Source of the DNA: Mesostigma viride
Lineage: Eukaryota > Streptophyta > Mesostigmatophyceae > Mesostigmatales > Mesostigmataceae
DNA: 64,000 nucleotides
Assembly (NCBI GenBank): GCA_009746045.1
Contig: RPFO01000644.1
Coordinates: 945,180-1,009,179, forward strand
Direction: 5' to 3'
Below, piece by piece: positions 26,563-38,099 of the stretch. The position numbers were made by a program, and so were the translations under genes. The notes under the pieces are model-generated. The model worked only from the letters and a program-made list of their open reading frames with translations, searched no databases and was not told where the DNA came from. The stretch's first letter is position 1, and each line of letters begins with the position of its first letter.

Positions 26563-28304
26563 GAACGGAGCCTCCTCCCTTTTCTGGTCAGGGATGCAGG
26601 CCTTTACACACATTGTGCTGGGGGCCAAGTAGCGGCTCTGACACCCTTGGCCGCGTGGCATGGCATGTCTGCGCGGCCCCCGTGCCAGTCTGTGGGGCAG
26701 CTGGCCCTCCAAACTGGCAGCACTTCTGCCACTTCCAGCTTTTCTTTTTTTCCCCCCGTACTCTTGTTAACCGCACGGGGTATGATGGTGGTGTTTGATC
26801 GCAAATAGCGGGCGGGCTAGCGTGCCGGGTGCTTGTTCATGTGTAGGCCATCTGCGCACAAGTCCTTGGGAGGCACGTGCGTGCCTTCCATGTCTCATAT
26901 GTCAAGCACAGCACAGCATGGCCCGGGCAGCCCCCGCTCGCCAGATGGCCCCTGGCACGAGAATGCCATGGGCATGCGAGCACGTGGATCCCACCTACTA
27001 GGATGCACTGCGATAGATGGCTGTCGCCGTGACAAAGTTGCGACTGACCCCCTGCGATGCCACATGCCTGAGTAGATGGCGCGGGAACAGGCTGTCTGCT
27101 GCTGTTGACGCTCGTTCATCTTTGCTGCTTGTTCGGGTTGGCCGCTGCGTGTTTGCGAACCTGCTCTGTTTGCGAACCTGCTCTGACAGGGTGTTGGCAT
27201 CATAGGCAGTGAGCCACCCGCCAAGCAGGGATAAAGATCATGCAGACGCTGCCTCCACCAGCTCTCGAGCTGCTACCATTTGTCACATGGTGGGAACGCC
27301 AGAAGATTTGCATCTGCTGCGCAGCACTACTTGCGTCTGCTTGGTCGTACAGAGTGTTGACATTGGCATGGGTGGGTGCTTACTGCCCTGCATCCTTGCG
27401 TGCATGCGAGTGGCCAGAAAGTGTTTCGTTGTCCAGTATAGCCCACCTGCGGTCTGTCCTGCAGGTCTCATGGGCACTGCTGGTGGGACTAGGCGTGGCG
27501 GAAACCCTTGTGCTCAAAGGTGTGATGCAACCTGTCATTTTGCCAGGATATACCCCACGTGTGGTTGTGCAAGCTGGGCGGCCAATCATGACGGTGCTGC
27601 CCACACGGGTGGCTTACTCTTGTCTGGCAATTCTTGCACTGTGCATGGGGTACTTGCGAGGAACCTGTCCAGCTGCCTCTTCACTCGTTTTATAGACTGT
27701 CGAATATGTTAAATGTTGCGTACCAGCTCCTGGAGGTAACCCTCCTTCAGCGGTGTCAGTGAGACAAATTGCACAGGCTTGACGTCGCGGGGATTCGTGT
27801 GTGTATCCTGTCAAGCCCGGCCTTAGCTAGTTGCGTGGCCGATGTCGGAGTACTTGATCAAATCAATAGTAAGTGAGACAACGCACATTTCAAAGGTACT
27901 GTTTCCAGTTTTGTTGCGTAACTAAACAGATATCGATTGTGGCGATGTTACAGACATTGCCTGCTTCGCGAGGTTGGTATTTTTTAACATTGATAAAAAT
28001 TACAAACTGGCTAGTTCATTCTGGCACAAATCGTGAGGATCCGTGGAATGCTGATGTTGCCACTTGCTACGGGGCCCCCCGTTTTCACGATCCATCCATT
28101 CATAATTCATTCATTCATGTGCCTCCGTTGGAAGAGTCACAGGGTATACCATGCAACTAACCCCCGTATTGCTCCGGCCGGCCTCCCTGTATCTATAGTA
28201 AGCTAGAGAGCGCTCACCACTAGACACTCCCGGCCAGTTAGGCTCGAAACACACGCCCTGATCAAGCAAGCTGTTTCCGGCCCCACCGTCTAGGTCATCT
28301 AGTC
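25970..28304. other. Downstream of the last recognised MTHFR exon; no further exon found
   Basis: The stretch holds donor-like copies at its start and a (GT)n run at 26526-26561, then unique-looking sequence. Open frames at 27209-27712 and 27240-27695 overlap in different phases and match no family. I looked for the conserved MTHFR segment around PIFWANRPKSYI and did not see it. Confidence 0.5.
26526..26561. repeat. (GT)n microsatellite
   Basis: About 18 GT units in the region downstream of MTHFR exon 5. Confidence 0.97.
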
Positions 28305-28985
28305 GCTCTGCACGTAATCAATTAATTAATTAATTAATTAATTAGGAACTCCGTTGGGAGTTAATGTAGCACATATCCCAGAGAAGGGGCATATGGATTC
28401 TAAGCTACTTCCTGCAAGGGTGGGAATGTAAACGACACTTGCTCGAGGTGCACCAGGGCACCTGCACCCCCATGATCTATCAAGCTATGCCCAGCTAAGG
28501 GGGAGCCTGTCATGGCCCGGAGGGAAGATCAACATGGCTATACAAGAGCTAGGGCATGGCTTCTTATCAGAGAGTGACTCTCTGTATAGGCAGGGCTGAG
28601 CTAAGTCATGCCCCCCCATGCAGCATCCATGGGGGGTCCCATTATAGGCAGGGCGTGGCTAAATTCTAAAATGCATCATCCATGGCTGGTGGAGCAACCC
28701 CGCCCTACCCCAGATCGTCAAGCGTGACCTCTTCAAGGTCGTCATTCTGACGATCCTGACCTACGGCGCCGAGACCTGGACACTGACGCAGGAGCTGGAG
28801 CAGCGACTCGACGGCGCCGTCACCAAGATGCTGCGCAAGGCCCTTAACATCCCCTTTGGTTTGCACATTAGTAATGAGGATTTGTACGCTGATTTGCCCT
28901 ATGTTTCCCACATTATTAGGCACAGGCGCCTGGGCCTCGCCAGGCACCTGGCCCGCACAGATCAGGTAGATACATCAGATAGACT

Positions 28986-31900
28986 GGCAGCGGTACGTCT
29001 GGCCAAGGTGGTGTTGGTCTTTTGTGTTCGCCGCTGGCAGTTGCTAGCCTCAGCACGCTTAAGTTTCTAACCCCACGCCTTATGGTAGCACATTTCACCT
29101 CTGTCGAGGGGCGGTCTAAACACCACCTCACGGTGGGGGTGGGCTACGCACCCCACAGTGGTCTACTTGATTCGGCCCGTGAGGAGTTCTTCGAATCCTT
29201 GCATGACCTTGAGAGGGTCACCCCGGCCCGCCACTTTTTGGTTATGCTGCTCGACGCCAATGCCACGCTCCCCGTGGGCACTGCTGGCAGCCGCTTTGCG
29301 CCTGCTGACACTACTGCTAACGACAACACTCCCCTGTTTTCTGCCTTTTTGCGGGATAGCGGGATGGTTGCTGTCAACTGCCACTTCCAACGTCCCTCAC
29401 AGGACTTGGTCACTTTTCGTGGCCCTAACGGCCGTCAGGCCTGTTTGGACTACGTGGTGGTACGGCAGTCCAGGTGCACCTCGGTCCTGGACACCCGAGT
29501 GTTTGACACGCCGACGGTGTGCTCTGACCACCGGTTGGTGCGCGCGACCCTTCGGCTCCGGTTCCACGTCCCCGCGCGCCGCGCCCCAGTGGTCCGCCCT
29601 GACTGGTCTGCTCTACGTCCGGTCAAGGGAGATCCTGAGGACTGGACGGACGCCGAGCACGAGCGGAACTGGTGCCGACGGAAGTACCTGTCGGCACTGG
29701 ACGCCCGGGCGGACGTCGACGAGCTGGACAATGGTGCCCCCAACGCAGCCATTTTTGCGGGCTTTGCGGCCCGTGCCCCGTTGCTGGCGGCCCGGCACCT
29801 GCCGGTCATGCCCCGCCGCCGCCCCGGCCCGCTCTACCGCCAGGACCCCAAGGTCTTGGCCGCCCGGCACCGCCTCAAGCGTAACCGGGACCCGCTGCAG
29901 AAACCATTGCTCAAGGCCGCCCTTGTGGAGGCCTACGAGCACGCTCAGGACGCGGAGGCGGCCCAGTGCATCGCGGATGCCAAGGCCTGCCAGGCTCGCA
30001 ACCAGGGCAAGGACATGTGGTACCACCTCGACCGGCTCGGCGGCCGGCGGCAGCGCACCCCGGTGGAGCACACGGGGGACGGCACGGCGCCGGTAAGCCT
30101 TGACCGCTGGTTGGCCCACAATGTTTCCTTGACCGGTGGGGCTCGCGCCCCCCCCCGCCGCTTCACCCCGAGACGGCCGCCCGCCTCGGGGTCGCCGGAC
30201 CCCCGCCGCCGCCAGCGCCCCCCTCCTCGGCCGCGGACTACCAAGTCCCCGCCTTGCAGGAGGGCTGCCTTGCCACTGACGACGTCGTCCCCCCCTTCAC
30301 TTTGAAGGAATTGGACGGCGCCCTTGCTCGCCTGCGGTACGATGCGGCGGTCGGTGCCGACCACCTTTCTGCTGAGCTGCTGAAGACCCCTGATCTGGCG
30401 GTTAGGGATCTTCTGCTGGCGTTCTGCAACCGTGTCCTGCTCTCTGACGAGCCTCCGCCTGCTGAGTGGCAGACGGCCATCCGCGTCATGCTGTACAAGA
30501 AGGGCTCTGCTGCTGACCCCGGTAACTACCGGGGTGTCTGCCTCCAGAGCGCCGCGCTGAAGGTCTTCATGCGCATGATGCTGCACAGGCTCCGCGCCGC
30601 GCTGGACCCACACCTGGGTGAGTCTCAGATGGGTTTCCGTCGTGGTCGTAACACTGTCATGGCTGTGTTTGTCGCGCGCCGGTTGATGGAGGAGGTGCGT
30701 CGACTTCCCCCTGACAGTTTGCCGCTGGTCTTCATTTTTGTTGACTACATCAAGGCCTTTGACACGGTTCTCTGGGAGGCTCTTTGGGCCATCCTAGCTC
30801 TGGATCGGGTACCACCTGCGTTTATTGCTGCCATTCGCCGTCTGTATGAGGGTTCACAGGCAGTAGTGCGGACTGCGGAGGGCACCACTCCACCATTCCC
30901 CCTTCACCACGGGGTGTGGCAAGGTTGTGTCCTGTCCCCATACCTGTTCATTATTGTCGTGGATCACGTCATGCGCCGGGCACGTGCACGCTTTACTGCT
31001 CTTAAGGGGTTCGAGCCAGGCTTGGACATCCTTAACGTGAAAGAGCACGGCGGGGTTAGACCTGGTTACCGCCTCGCCGACCTGATTTTTGCGGATGATA
31101 CCACCCTCATCGAGAGCCCCGAGCACATTCAGACCTGGCTGGACTGCCTGGGCCTGGAGGCGCGGGCGGTGGGGCTGGAGATTAGTGTCAAAACTGAGGC
31201 GATGGTGATAGGAGCATCCAGTAAACCACCGCTGCCGCGCCTGCTCGACGGGACGGAGGTCCCGTTCCGCGACCGCTTCAAGCTGTTGGGGAGCTGGCTT
31301 CCTGACACCGCCGACGATGTGGACACCCGCATCGGCCTTGCCTGGGCCAAGCTCCGCTCGCTCACACCCTACTGGCGCTCGAAGGGCCTTAACGGGCACC
31401 GCAAGCGCATGCTCTTCAAGGTCCTCGTCCTCACGGTGCTCACGTATGGCGCCGAGGCGTGGACCCTCACACCCAAACTGGCAGCTCGGCTCGACGGCAC
31501 AGTTTACAGGATGCTCCGGCAGGTCCTAGCGTCCGTCATCAGAGTCTTTGTATCATGGCATGCCTCGTGTTTCGGACGAGATTAGGCAGCGTAGGATAGC
31601 ATTTGTAGGACACCTTGCACGCACCAGCCAGGTCGACACCACCCTCGGTCTGGCCGGCCCCCAGCGGCTTGGACAGCCAGGGCGGCACATTCTGACCTGG
31701 CCTGGCCCCAAGGACATTCCCAAAAGGGTAGGGAAACCTGTCACAAACTACGTTCAGATGTTGCTGGACGACCTAGTGGTCCCAGCCCAGTTTGAGCACC
31801 GCATCCACTCTCTCTCCCGTCTTTGGACTGCCATGCAGGACAAGACGCGGTGGAAGAAGATTGTCAAGGCGCACACGCCCGACCCTGTGGGTAAGCCACC

Positions 31901-32054
31901 TCCCCCCAAGCGGAGGAGGCGTTTTGATGAGTAGTGCAGTTAGGATTTCTAGATAGAGTTAGGATAGTTCGATCACGCGGCTTCCCATCCATCATGAAAT
32001 ATGTGCTACATGACCTCCCCACGGAGGCATGTTATAATTTAATTTAATTTTTTA
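28986..32054 (+). mobile_element. LINE B: endonuclease plus reverse transcriptase, 5'-truncated
   Basis: It is flanked by a perfect 12-bp duplication ATCAGATAGACT (28974-28985 and 32055-32066), inserted in LINE A/C. The first readable residues (GQGGVGLLCSPLA) are already inside the APE-type endonuclease, so about 70 residues are missing. Endonuclease motifs include LLDANATLP, DYVVV and SDHRLV; the reverse transcriptase has FVDYIKAFD and FADD. The frame shifts near a C-run at about 30140 and again near 31540. The final part ends at 31934 (KRRRRFDE) and the element closes with an (AATTT)n-like tail. ORF1 is absent. Confidence 0.9.
29022..31934 (+). pseudogene. ORF2 of LINE B (APE endonuclease and reverse transcriptase)
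   Basis: Three overlapping frames carry one protein: endonuclease 29022-about 30140, reverse transcriptase 30254-31540, and the C-terminal tail 31548-31934. The reverse transcriptase block shows WQTAIRVMLYKKGSAADPGN, GESQMGFRRGRNT, GVWQGCVLSPYLF and LADLIFADDTTLIE. Two frameshifts separate the parts, so it is not active as it stands. Confidence 0.85.
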
Positions 32055-34192
32055 ATCAGATAGACTAGCTGGCACCAAGCCCGCCCAGCCTGGGCGATAT
32101 GTCCTCACCTGGCGTGCCCCCGGCTGCGCGCGGCAGGGCCGCCACCCGTGGACTTTTCGTGATAGACTCGGCATGGACATGTGCTACACTAGACGTCACG
32201 GGCTCACACCCGGGCAGCCTCCTGGTTTGTCTGTAATATGGAGGCAGATGGTGCGCAAGGATAGATGGCAAGTAGTGATGAAGGAGACCACCCCCAAGCC
32301 TGTGGGGGCTCCGCGTGTGACCAAGTATGGCATTCATAGCGATTCGGGCCGCGGTGCCCACACCCCTGTAACTAGGACCTAGATAGCTTACACCATCCAT
32401 TCCATCCCATGTTCCCCTCCCACTGAGGACTTATGCTCACGTGACGCAGTCACGTGTCTATTAAGGGGAGGTGGCACCCCAAAACCCTTAAAAATTGACA
32501 TATGGTAATATCACTTAAAATCCATTTGCACAACCCTAAGTTATGATTGGGGGCACTAAATAACATCTCTAGTGAGTTGTCCATGCACTTGTTGGGGGTA
32601 CTACCCCCACATATACGCCAATAATGCGCTATAAATAGCAAACGACGCTAATTAGGGTATGCCCCAGCCAATGCACATATTTATTTACAAAACTGCCTGA
32701 AGCGTTTTTAGTTCCCTGAGTTTGTAGCTTGCTGAGCTATTTACATCATGAAAAGGGCAAAACCTCGATCAGTTATTAATTTCCCCGCAAAATGACCCTT
32801 TTTTTACCAGACATTGGGAATAACTTTTTATAAACACGTCAAAAAAATACTTTTTCCTGCAGCGAAAATCCGTCTAACAGGGGGACAACTGTGTTCCGCC
32901 GCCAACCTTTCCAGGTCGATGATCACGACTGGACCAACATGTCTCCGTCCGATGCTATGCACTGCATCTTCTACGGGGACTACGCCTCGCTTTACGACCT
33001 GTGCCTCCATCTCGACGACCAAGGTCGCCTCCTCAGCAGCAACGGCAGCCGCTGGCAAGCCCACGGTGCCATGCTTGGCTGCCCCCGCCCCCAGCTCCAG
33101 CACGCCATCCTCAACTCCCTTCTCCAGCGCTCTGACGGCGAGATCTGGGCTCCATCCATCTCCGCCTCCACCCTCCGTTCCATCCTCATGGAAGCCTTTC
33201 AGCAGCACGTGACCCCCCTTGCTGCTGACGTCGCAGCAATGGGTGGCACGCTGGCTGCTGAACTTCCTCACATTTCCACCGCCGCCGCCTAGCTCCACCT
33301 CCACTGCCATTTCCGCCTCCACTGCCGACATCAAAGCCCAGCTCCTCGACCTCGACCAACGCCTTCAAGCCGCCGCCAACGCCCTTGAGAGCTTGCATGA
33401 CACCGCCGGCCTCACCGCCCAGGCGGTGAAGGACATCGCCGCCCAGCCGGCGCCTGCTGGCCCGGCCGGCGATGCTCCCTCCACCTGGGCGGACTTCCCT
33501 CCACCTGGGCACACCACCTCCACCACCTCCACCATCTCGGCACAACTCAAGCAACAAGCCCTCGACCTTCGCGAGGAAGCCAACATCGCCCGGCGCAGCC
33601 ACAATGTCATCGTCAAGCACTTCGACCAGCAGGCAGGTGAGACCTCCACGAGCCTTCTTGAGGCATTTAAGCGCGCCATTTTTGCCCCCATGTTACTCAC
33701 TGGTGAGCTGGACATGTCGGCTGTCCGCCTCCCCCGCGCGCGGGGGAAGGCTGGCCCGGCATCCGTGCTCCTCACCTTTTAAGTACATGGCGGACAAGCT
33801 GTCGTTCCTTAAATGCCGCAAGAAGCTCTCGGCGACTCGCTTCACGCTGGACGACGACTTGACCCTGGCCCAGCAACAGCGGCGACGCGAGATATGGCCG
33901 ACCTACCTTCAGCTCCGGCAGAGCGCAAGGGGGAAGCCGGTATACTGGAGCCTGGAGGGGGGCGGTCATCCACGTTGACCACAAGCCCTGGCAGCCCCCT
34001 CCTGCCACCTCAGACTAGGAATATATATACCAGTAGTGTAGATTAGTAAGGCTTAGCCTAGCATGTGGCCCCCGCGCATGTGCGCCCATAATGGCCCCCA
34101 TGGATGATGCCTTCAACATTTAGCCATGCTATGTCTATAATGGGACCCCCATGGATGTTGCATTAAGAATTTAGCCATGCTATGCCTATGTA

Positions 34193-37100
34193 ATGTACGC
34201 CACATGGGCGAACCCCAGCTGGTCAACGCTCGGCTCCTCGTGGCCACTTTTCATTCGATGGAGGGCCACTCGACCTACGCCCTGACGGTGGGCGTTGGTT
34301 ACGCACCCCACTCCGGCCACCCAGAACAAGACCGCAAGGACTTCTTTGCAGCGCTGGAGAACCTGGCGAACGGCATCCCTGGTCGCAACTACCTCGCTCT
34401 GCTGCTGGACGCCAACGCCACGCTACCACCGGGTACTGGCGGATGTCAGCACGCCCCCAACGGTACGGTCTCCAATGCCAACACCGAACTTTTTGCTGAT
34501 TTGCTTACGACATGCGATTTGGTCACTGCCAACACCCGCTTTCCACATAGTCCAGATGCTTTGGTCACACACACCTCGCCAACTGGCCCTGAACGCTGCA
34601 TTGACTATGTTGTAATGCGCAAGCGTCATCAAGGATCTGTACTAGCTGCTCGCTCGCATGTGATCCCCCTGGTGCGCTCCGATCATCGCATCGTCACCGC
34701 CCGCATCCGCCTGCGATTCCCCTCGCCCTTTCGTAAGCACGTGGCACCACCTGATTTGCGCACACTTCAGTTGCTCGAGAAATCTGACGACGCTCTGGAG
34801 GACTTCCCTGAAAAACGCGCCCACAAGCGCGCCGCAGAGGCGTTCGTCGACGCGCTGGACATCCCGGCCAGCCACGCCCAGCTGTTCGCTGCCGGCCCGG
34901 CATCGGCCCTTCGGCACCTCGCTGACAAGCTGCCCGCGGCCGGGGCCCTATACTGCCCCCCGCCGCCCGCCCCGCTTCACCAGCCTGCACCGGCTCCCCG
35001 CCGTCATCCAGGCCCGGCAAGCCCTGCGCGACAACCGCGACCCCGCCCGCTACGCCCGCCTCAAAGCCGATTACCACTCGGCCATCCGGCAGGCGACCAA
35101 GGAGCAGGAGGACCTTCATGTCCGCGAGTACTTCGCCCACCTCAAGGACCAGCACGGCAAGTACGCCTGGACCCGCCTGCGTCACGCCCAACGGCCCGCC
35201 GGCGGCGCGCAGCCGGCGCCGCGGACGCTCTCTGGCTCACCGCAGCAGCAGCTCGACCAGTGGTATTCCTCCCAGTCCCGGCTGCTCGGCGCCCCCCCGC
35301 CGCCTCCGCCGCTTGGCCCTCTGGCGGCCGCACGCCTAGCAGTAGCACCGGCGGACGTCCCTGCGCCGCCCACGCCGCCCGCCGCTGAGCAGGACTACAC
35401 GTACCCAGCCCTGACGGAACCCCTGGCCCACCCCAACGAGCTCCCGCCGTTCACCGAGCTCGAGCTGAGCACCGCCGCCAAGCAACTCCGCTTCTATGCT
35501 GCCGTTGGACCTGACCAGCTCCCAGCCCCGGTGATTAAGCTGACGGCGCTCACGGGGTTCCTGCTTGACGTCTGCAACCGGATCCTGCTTGCCGACGCGC
35601 CGCCGATTCCTGAGTGGCAGCACATGCAGCTACCGTATTATGCTGTACAAAAACAAAGGTTCCCCTGACGACCCCGCCAACTACAGAGGAGTCTGCATCC
35701 AGAGCGCCGCACTTAAGTTGTTCATGCGCATGATCCTCAACCGCCTTCGTTCTGCCCTCGACTGTCACCTTGGGGAAAGTCAAATGGGCTTCCGTCCTGG
35801 GCGCAACACCGTCATGGCCATCTTCGTCGCGCGTCGCCTCTTCGAGGAAATCGCTCTCCTGCAACCTGGTGAGTTTCCCGCCATCCTGATCTTCGTCGAC
35901 TTCATCAAGGCTTTTGATTCTGTCCTCTGGGACGCTCTATGGGCTGTACTTGCTCGCGCTCGCGTCCCCACTCCCCTGATTACCGTCATCCGCACGCTGT
36001 ATGAGGGGTCGACCACTTCGGTGCGCACTCAACACGGCATTACCCCGCCCTGCCCACTGCAGACCGGCGTCTGGCAGGGTTGCGTCCTGTCGCCGTACCT
36101 GTTTATTATTGTAGTGGATTATGTTATGCGCCAGGCACGTGCTCGCTTTGCTAGCATTGCAGGCCGTGCCCCTGGCCTAGCGATCACGAACGAGCTTGGG
36201 GAAGGGGGGCCGACTAACAAGCAGAATTTACTAGCTGACCTCATTTATGCCGACGACATCACGCTCATCGAGAAGCCGGAGTCTGCCCAACTTTGGCTGG
36301 ACTGCCTGGCGCTCGAGGCTCGGGCGGTTGGTCTAGAAATCAGCCCCAAAACGGAGGCCCTGGCCCTCGGCATGGCAGGGCCCCCACCCACACTCCGCCT
36401 CTTAGACGATGCCGAGGTCAACTACCCTACTTCAGGCCGCTTCAAGCTGCTCGGCAGTTGGCTTCCCGACTGCGAGGACGACATGACGACACGGATCGGC
36501 ATGGCGTGGGCGCACCTCCATGACCACCGCCGCTGGTGGAGCAACCCCGCCCTACCCCGGATCGTCAAGCGTGACCTCTTCAAGGTCGTCATTCTGACGA
36601 TCCTGACCTACGGCGCCGAGACGTGGACACTGATGCAGGAGCTGGAGCAGCGACTCGACGGCGCCGTCACCAAGATGCTGCGCAAGGCCCTTAACATCCC
36701 CTTTGGTTTGCACATTAGTAATGAGGATTTGTACGCTGATTTGCCCTATGTTTCCCACATTATTAGGCACAGGCGCCTGGGCCTAGCCGGGCACCTGGCC
36801 CGCACAGATCAGGTAGATACATCAGATAGACTAGCTGGCACCAAGCCCGCCCAGCCTGGGCGATATGTCCTCATGCCTGGCGTGCCCCCGGCCGCGCGCG
36901 GCAGGGCTGCCACCCGTGGACTTTTCGTGATAGACTCGGCATGGACATGTGCTACACTAGACGTGACGGGCTCACACCCGGGCAGCCTCCTGGTTTGTCT
37001 GTAATATGGAGGCAGATGGTGCGCAAGGATAGATGGCAAGTAGTGATGAAGGAGACCACCCCCAAGCCTGTGGGGGCTCCGCGTGTGACCAAGTATGGCA

Positions 37101-37248
37101 TTCATAGCGATTCGGGCCGCGGTGCCCACACCCCTGTAACTAGGACCTAGATAGCTTATACCATCCATTCCATCCCATGTTCCGCTCCCACTGAGGGCTT
37201 ATGCTCACGTGACGCAGTCACGTGTCTATTAATTAATTAATTTAATTA
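34193..37248 (+). mobile_element. LINE D: L1-like element with endonuclease and reverse transcriptase, 5'-truncated
   Basis: It is flanked by ATGCCTATGTA (34182-34192 and 37249-37259) in the E2 3' UTR. Endonuclease motifs are VGVGYAPHSG, LLLDANATLPPG, CIDYVVM and RSDHRIV. The reverse transcriptase shows FVDFIKAFD, GVWQGCVLSPYLF and LADLIYADDITLIE. Frameshifts occur near 34950 and about 35630, and a 2-nt insertion near 36872 (CTCATGCC against CTCACC in the sister copy) disrupts the C-terminal tail. The 3' UTR ends CACGTGTCTATTAATTAA. It is a sister family to LINE B, without ORF1. Confidence 0.9.
35565..37004 (+). CDS. Reverse transcriptase part of LINE D ORF2
   Basis: A 479-codon open frame spans the reverse transcriptase from motif 0 (RIMLYKNKGSPDDPANYRGV) past the YADD catalytic pair to the thumb (TYGAETWTLMQELEQRLDG) and a tail (HRRLGLAGHLARTDQVDT). 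The real protein would start upstream in another frame (VGPDQLPAPVIK), so this frame is a fragment of ORF2. After about 36872 it runs out of the family frame. Confidence 0.85.
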   Translation: MTSATGSCLPTRRRFLSGSTCSYRIMLYKNKGSPDDPANYRGVCIQSAALKLFMRMILNRLRSALDCHLGESQMGFRPGRNTVMAIFVARRLFEEIALLQPGEFPAILIFVDFIKAFDSVLWDALWAVLARARVPTPLITVIRTLYEGSTTSVRTQHGITPPCPLQTGVWQGCVLSPYLFIIVVDYVMRQARARFASIAGRAPGLAITNELGEGGPTNKQNLLADLIYADDITLIEKPESAQLWLDCLALEARAVGLEISPKTEALALGMAGPPPTLRLLDDAEVNYPTSGRFKLLGSWLPDCEDDMTTRIGMAWAHLHDHRRWWSNPALPRIVKRDLFKVVILTILTYGAETWTLMQELEQRLDGAVTKMLRKALNIPFGLHISNEDLYADLPYVSHIIRHRRLGLAGHLARTDQVDTSDRLAGTKPAQPGRYVLMPGVPPAARGRAATRGLFVIDSAWTCATLDVTGSHPGSLLVCL

Positions 37249-38099
37249 ATGCCTATGTAGAGAGATGCTCTCTGTCGAGAAGCCATGCCCTAGCCCTTGT
37301 ATAGCCATGATGATCTTCCTCCCCCGTGCCAGGATCCCCCCCTTAGGCGGGTTGAACCTGAGACAGCATGGTGGTGCGGGTGCCCTGGTGCACCTAGAGC
37401 AAGGGTAGCTTACATTCCCACCCTTGCATGAAGTAGCCTAGGATGTATTAAAAGCCATATGCCCCTTCTCAGGGATATGTGCTACATTGACTCCCAACGG
37501 AGTGATGTTGATAAATAAATAATTAATTAATTAATTAATTAATTAATTAACTGTGTTCCAAGTCCCAGGTCATTCCGACAAGTCTAGCTCAAGTTATAAG
37601 GTTTTGCGTGCTAAATCCTGAACTTACGCTAAATGAGGTTTTTCTGTGTATAAGGCCACCTAGACATGATGTTTTCCATCCAAGAAGCCAAAAAACATGC
37701 CCAACTCGATCACACAACATAAGAAAAGGCTGGGCACCTCATCTGCCCTCCCCTGCCCTCAGCATGGCCAGCCTTGCCAGCGTGGGCATAGCAACACCAT
37801 CGCTAGGCATACACGCACCAAGAGAGCATACACTATGCTCAGCCCAAGGTTACCATGTAAATTTATGCCAAGAACTCAGCAAGTATACGTGTAAAAACCT
37901 TAGAAAGAATGCCCAAGCAATAGAGTCCCAAGCAGTAGAGCCAACAAGCGACGAGCCACGAGCCACGAGGTAGCCATGGCTGTCGGAGCTCATAACTTTC
38001 ACATTTGAGCACCGAATTCAGCTGTGAATATCACAATCGCTTCGTCTTTCTTAGACGCACATGCTGATATAATTTTCCGACGCTATTACGCAATATACG

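Larger units (their letters stand above)
32898..37548 (+). mobile_element. ORF1-only retroposon E2 (HAL1-like), holding LINE D
   Basis: A perfect 11-bp duplication AACTGTGTTCC lies at 32887-32897 and 37549-37559. ORF1 is 5'-truncated. It can be followed from RRQPFQVDDHDW through FYGDYASLYDLC, TAQAVKDIAAQPAPAGPAG and ARGKAGPASVLLTF to WPTYLQLRQSARGKPVYW near 33950, with about three frameshifts. The family 3' UTR runs from about 34020 to 34181 and resumes at 37260 after LINE D. It ends with CCCAACGGAGT and a long TTAA tail. Confidence 0.88.

Noticed and set aside
27209-27712. Open frames downstream of MTHFR exon 5 as missing MTHFR exons
   Set aside because: No match to the conserved C-terminal domain segments, and two phases overlap equally well.
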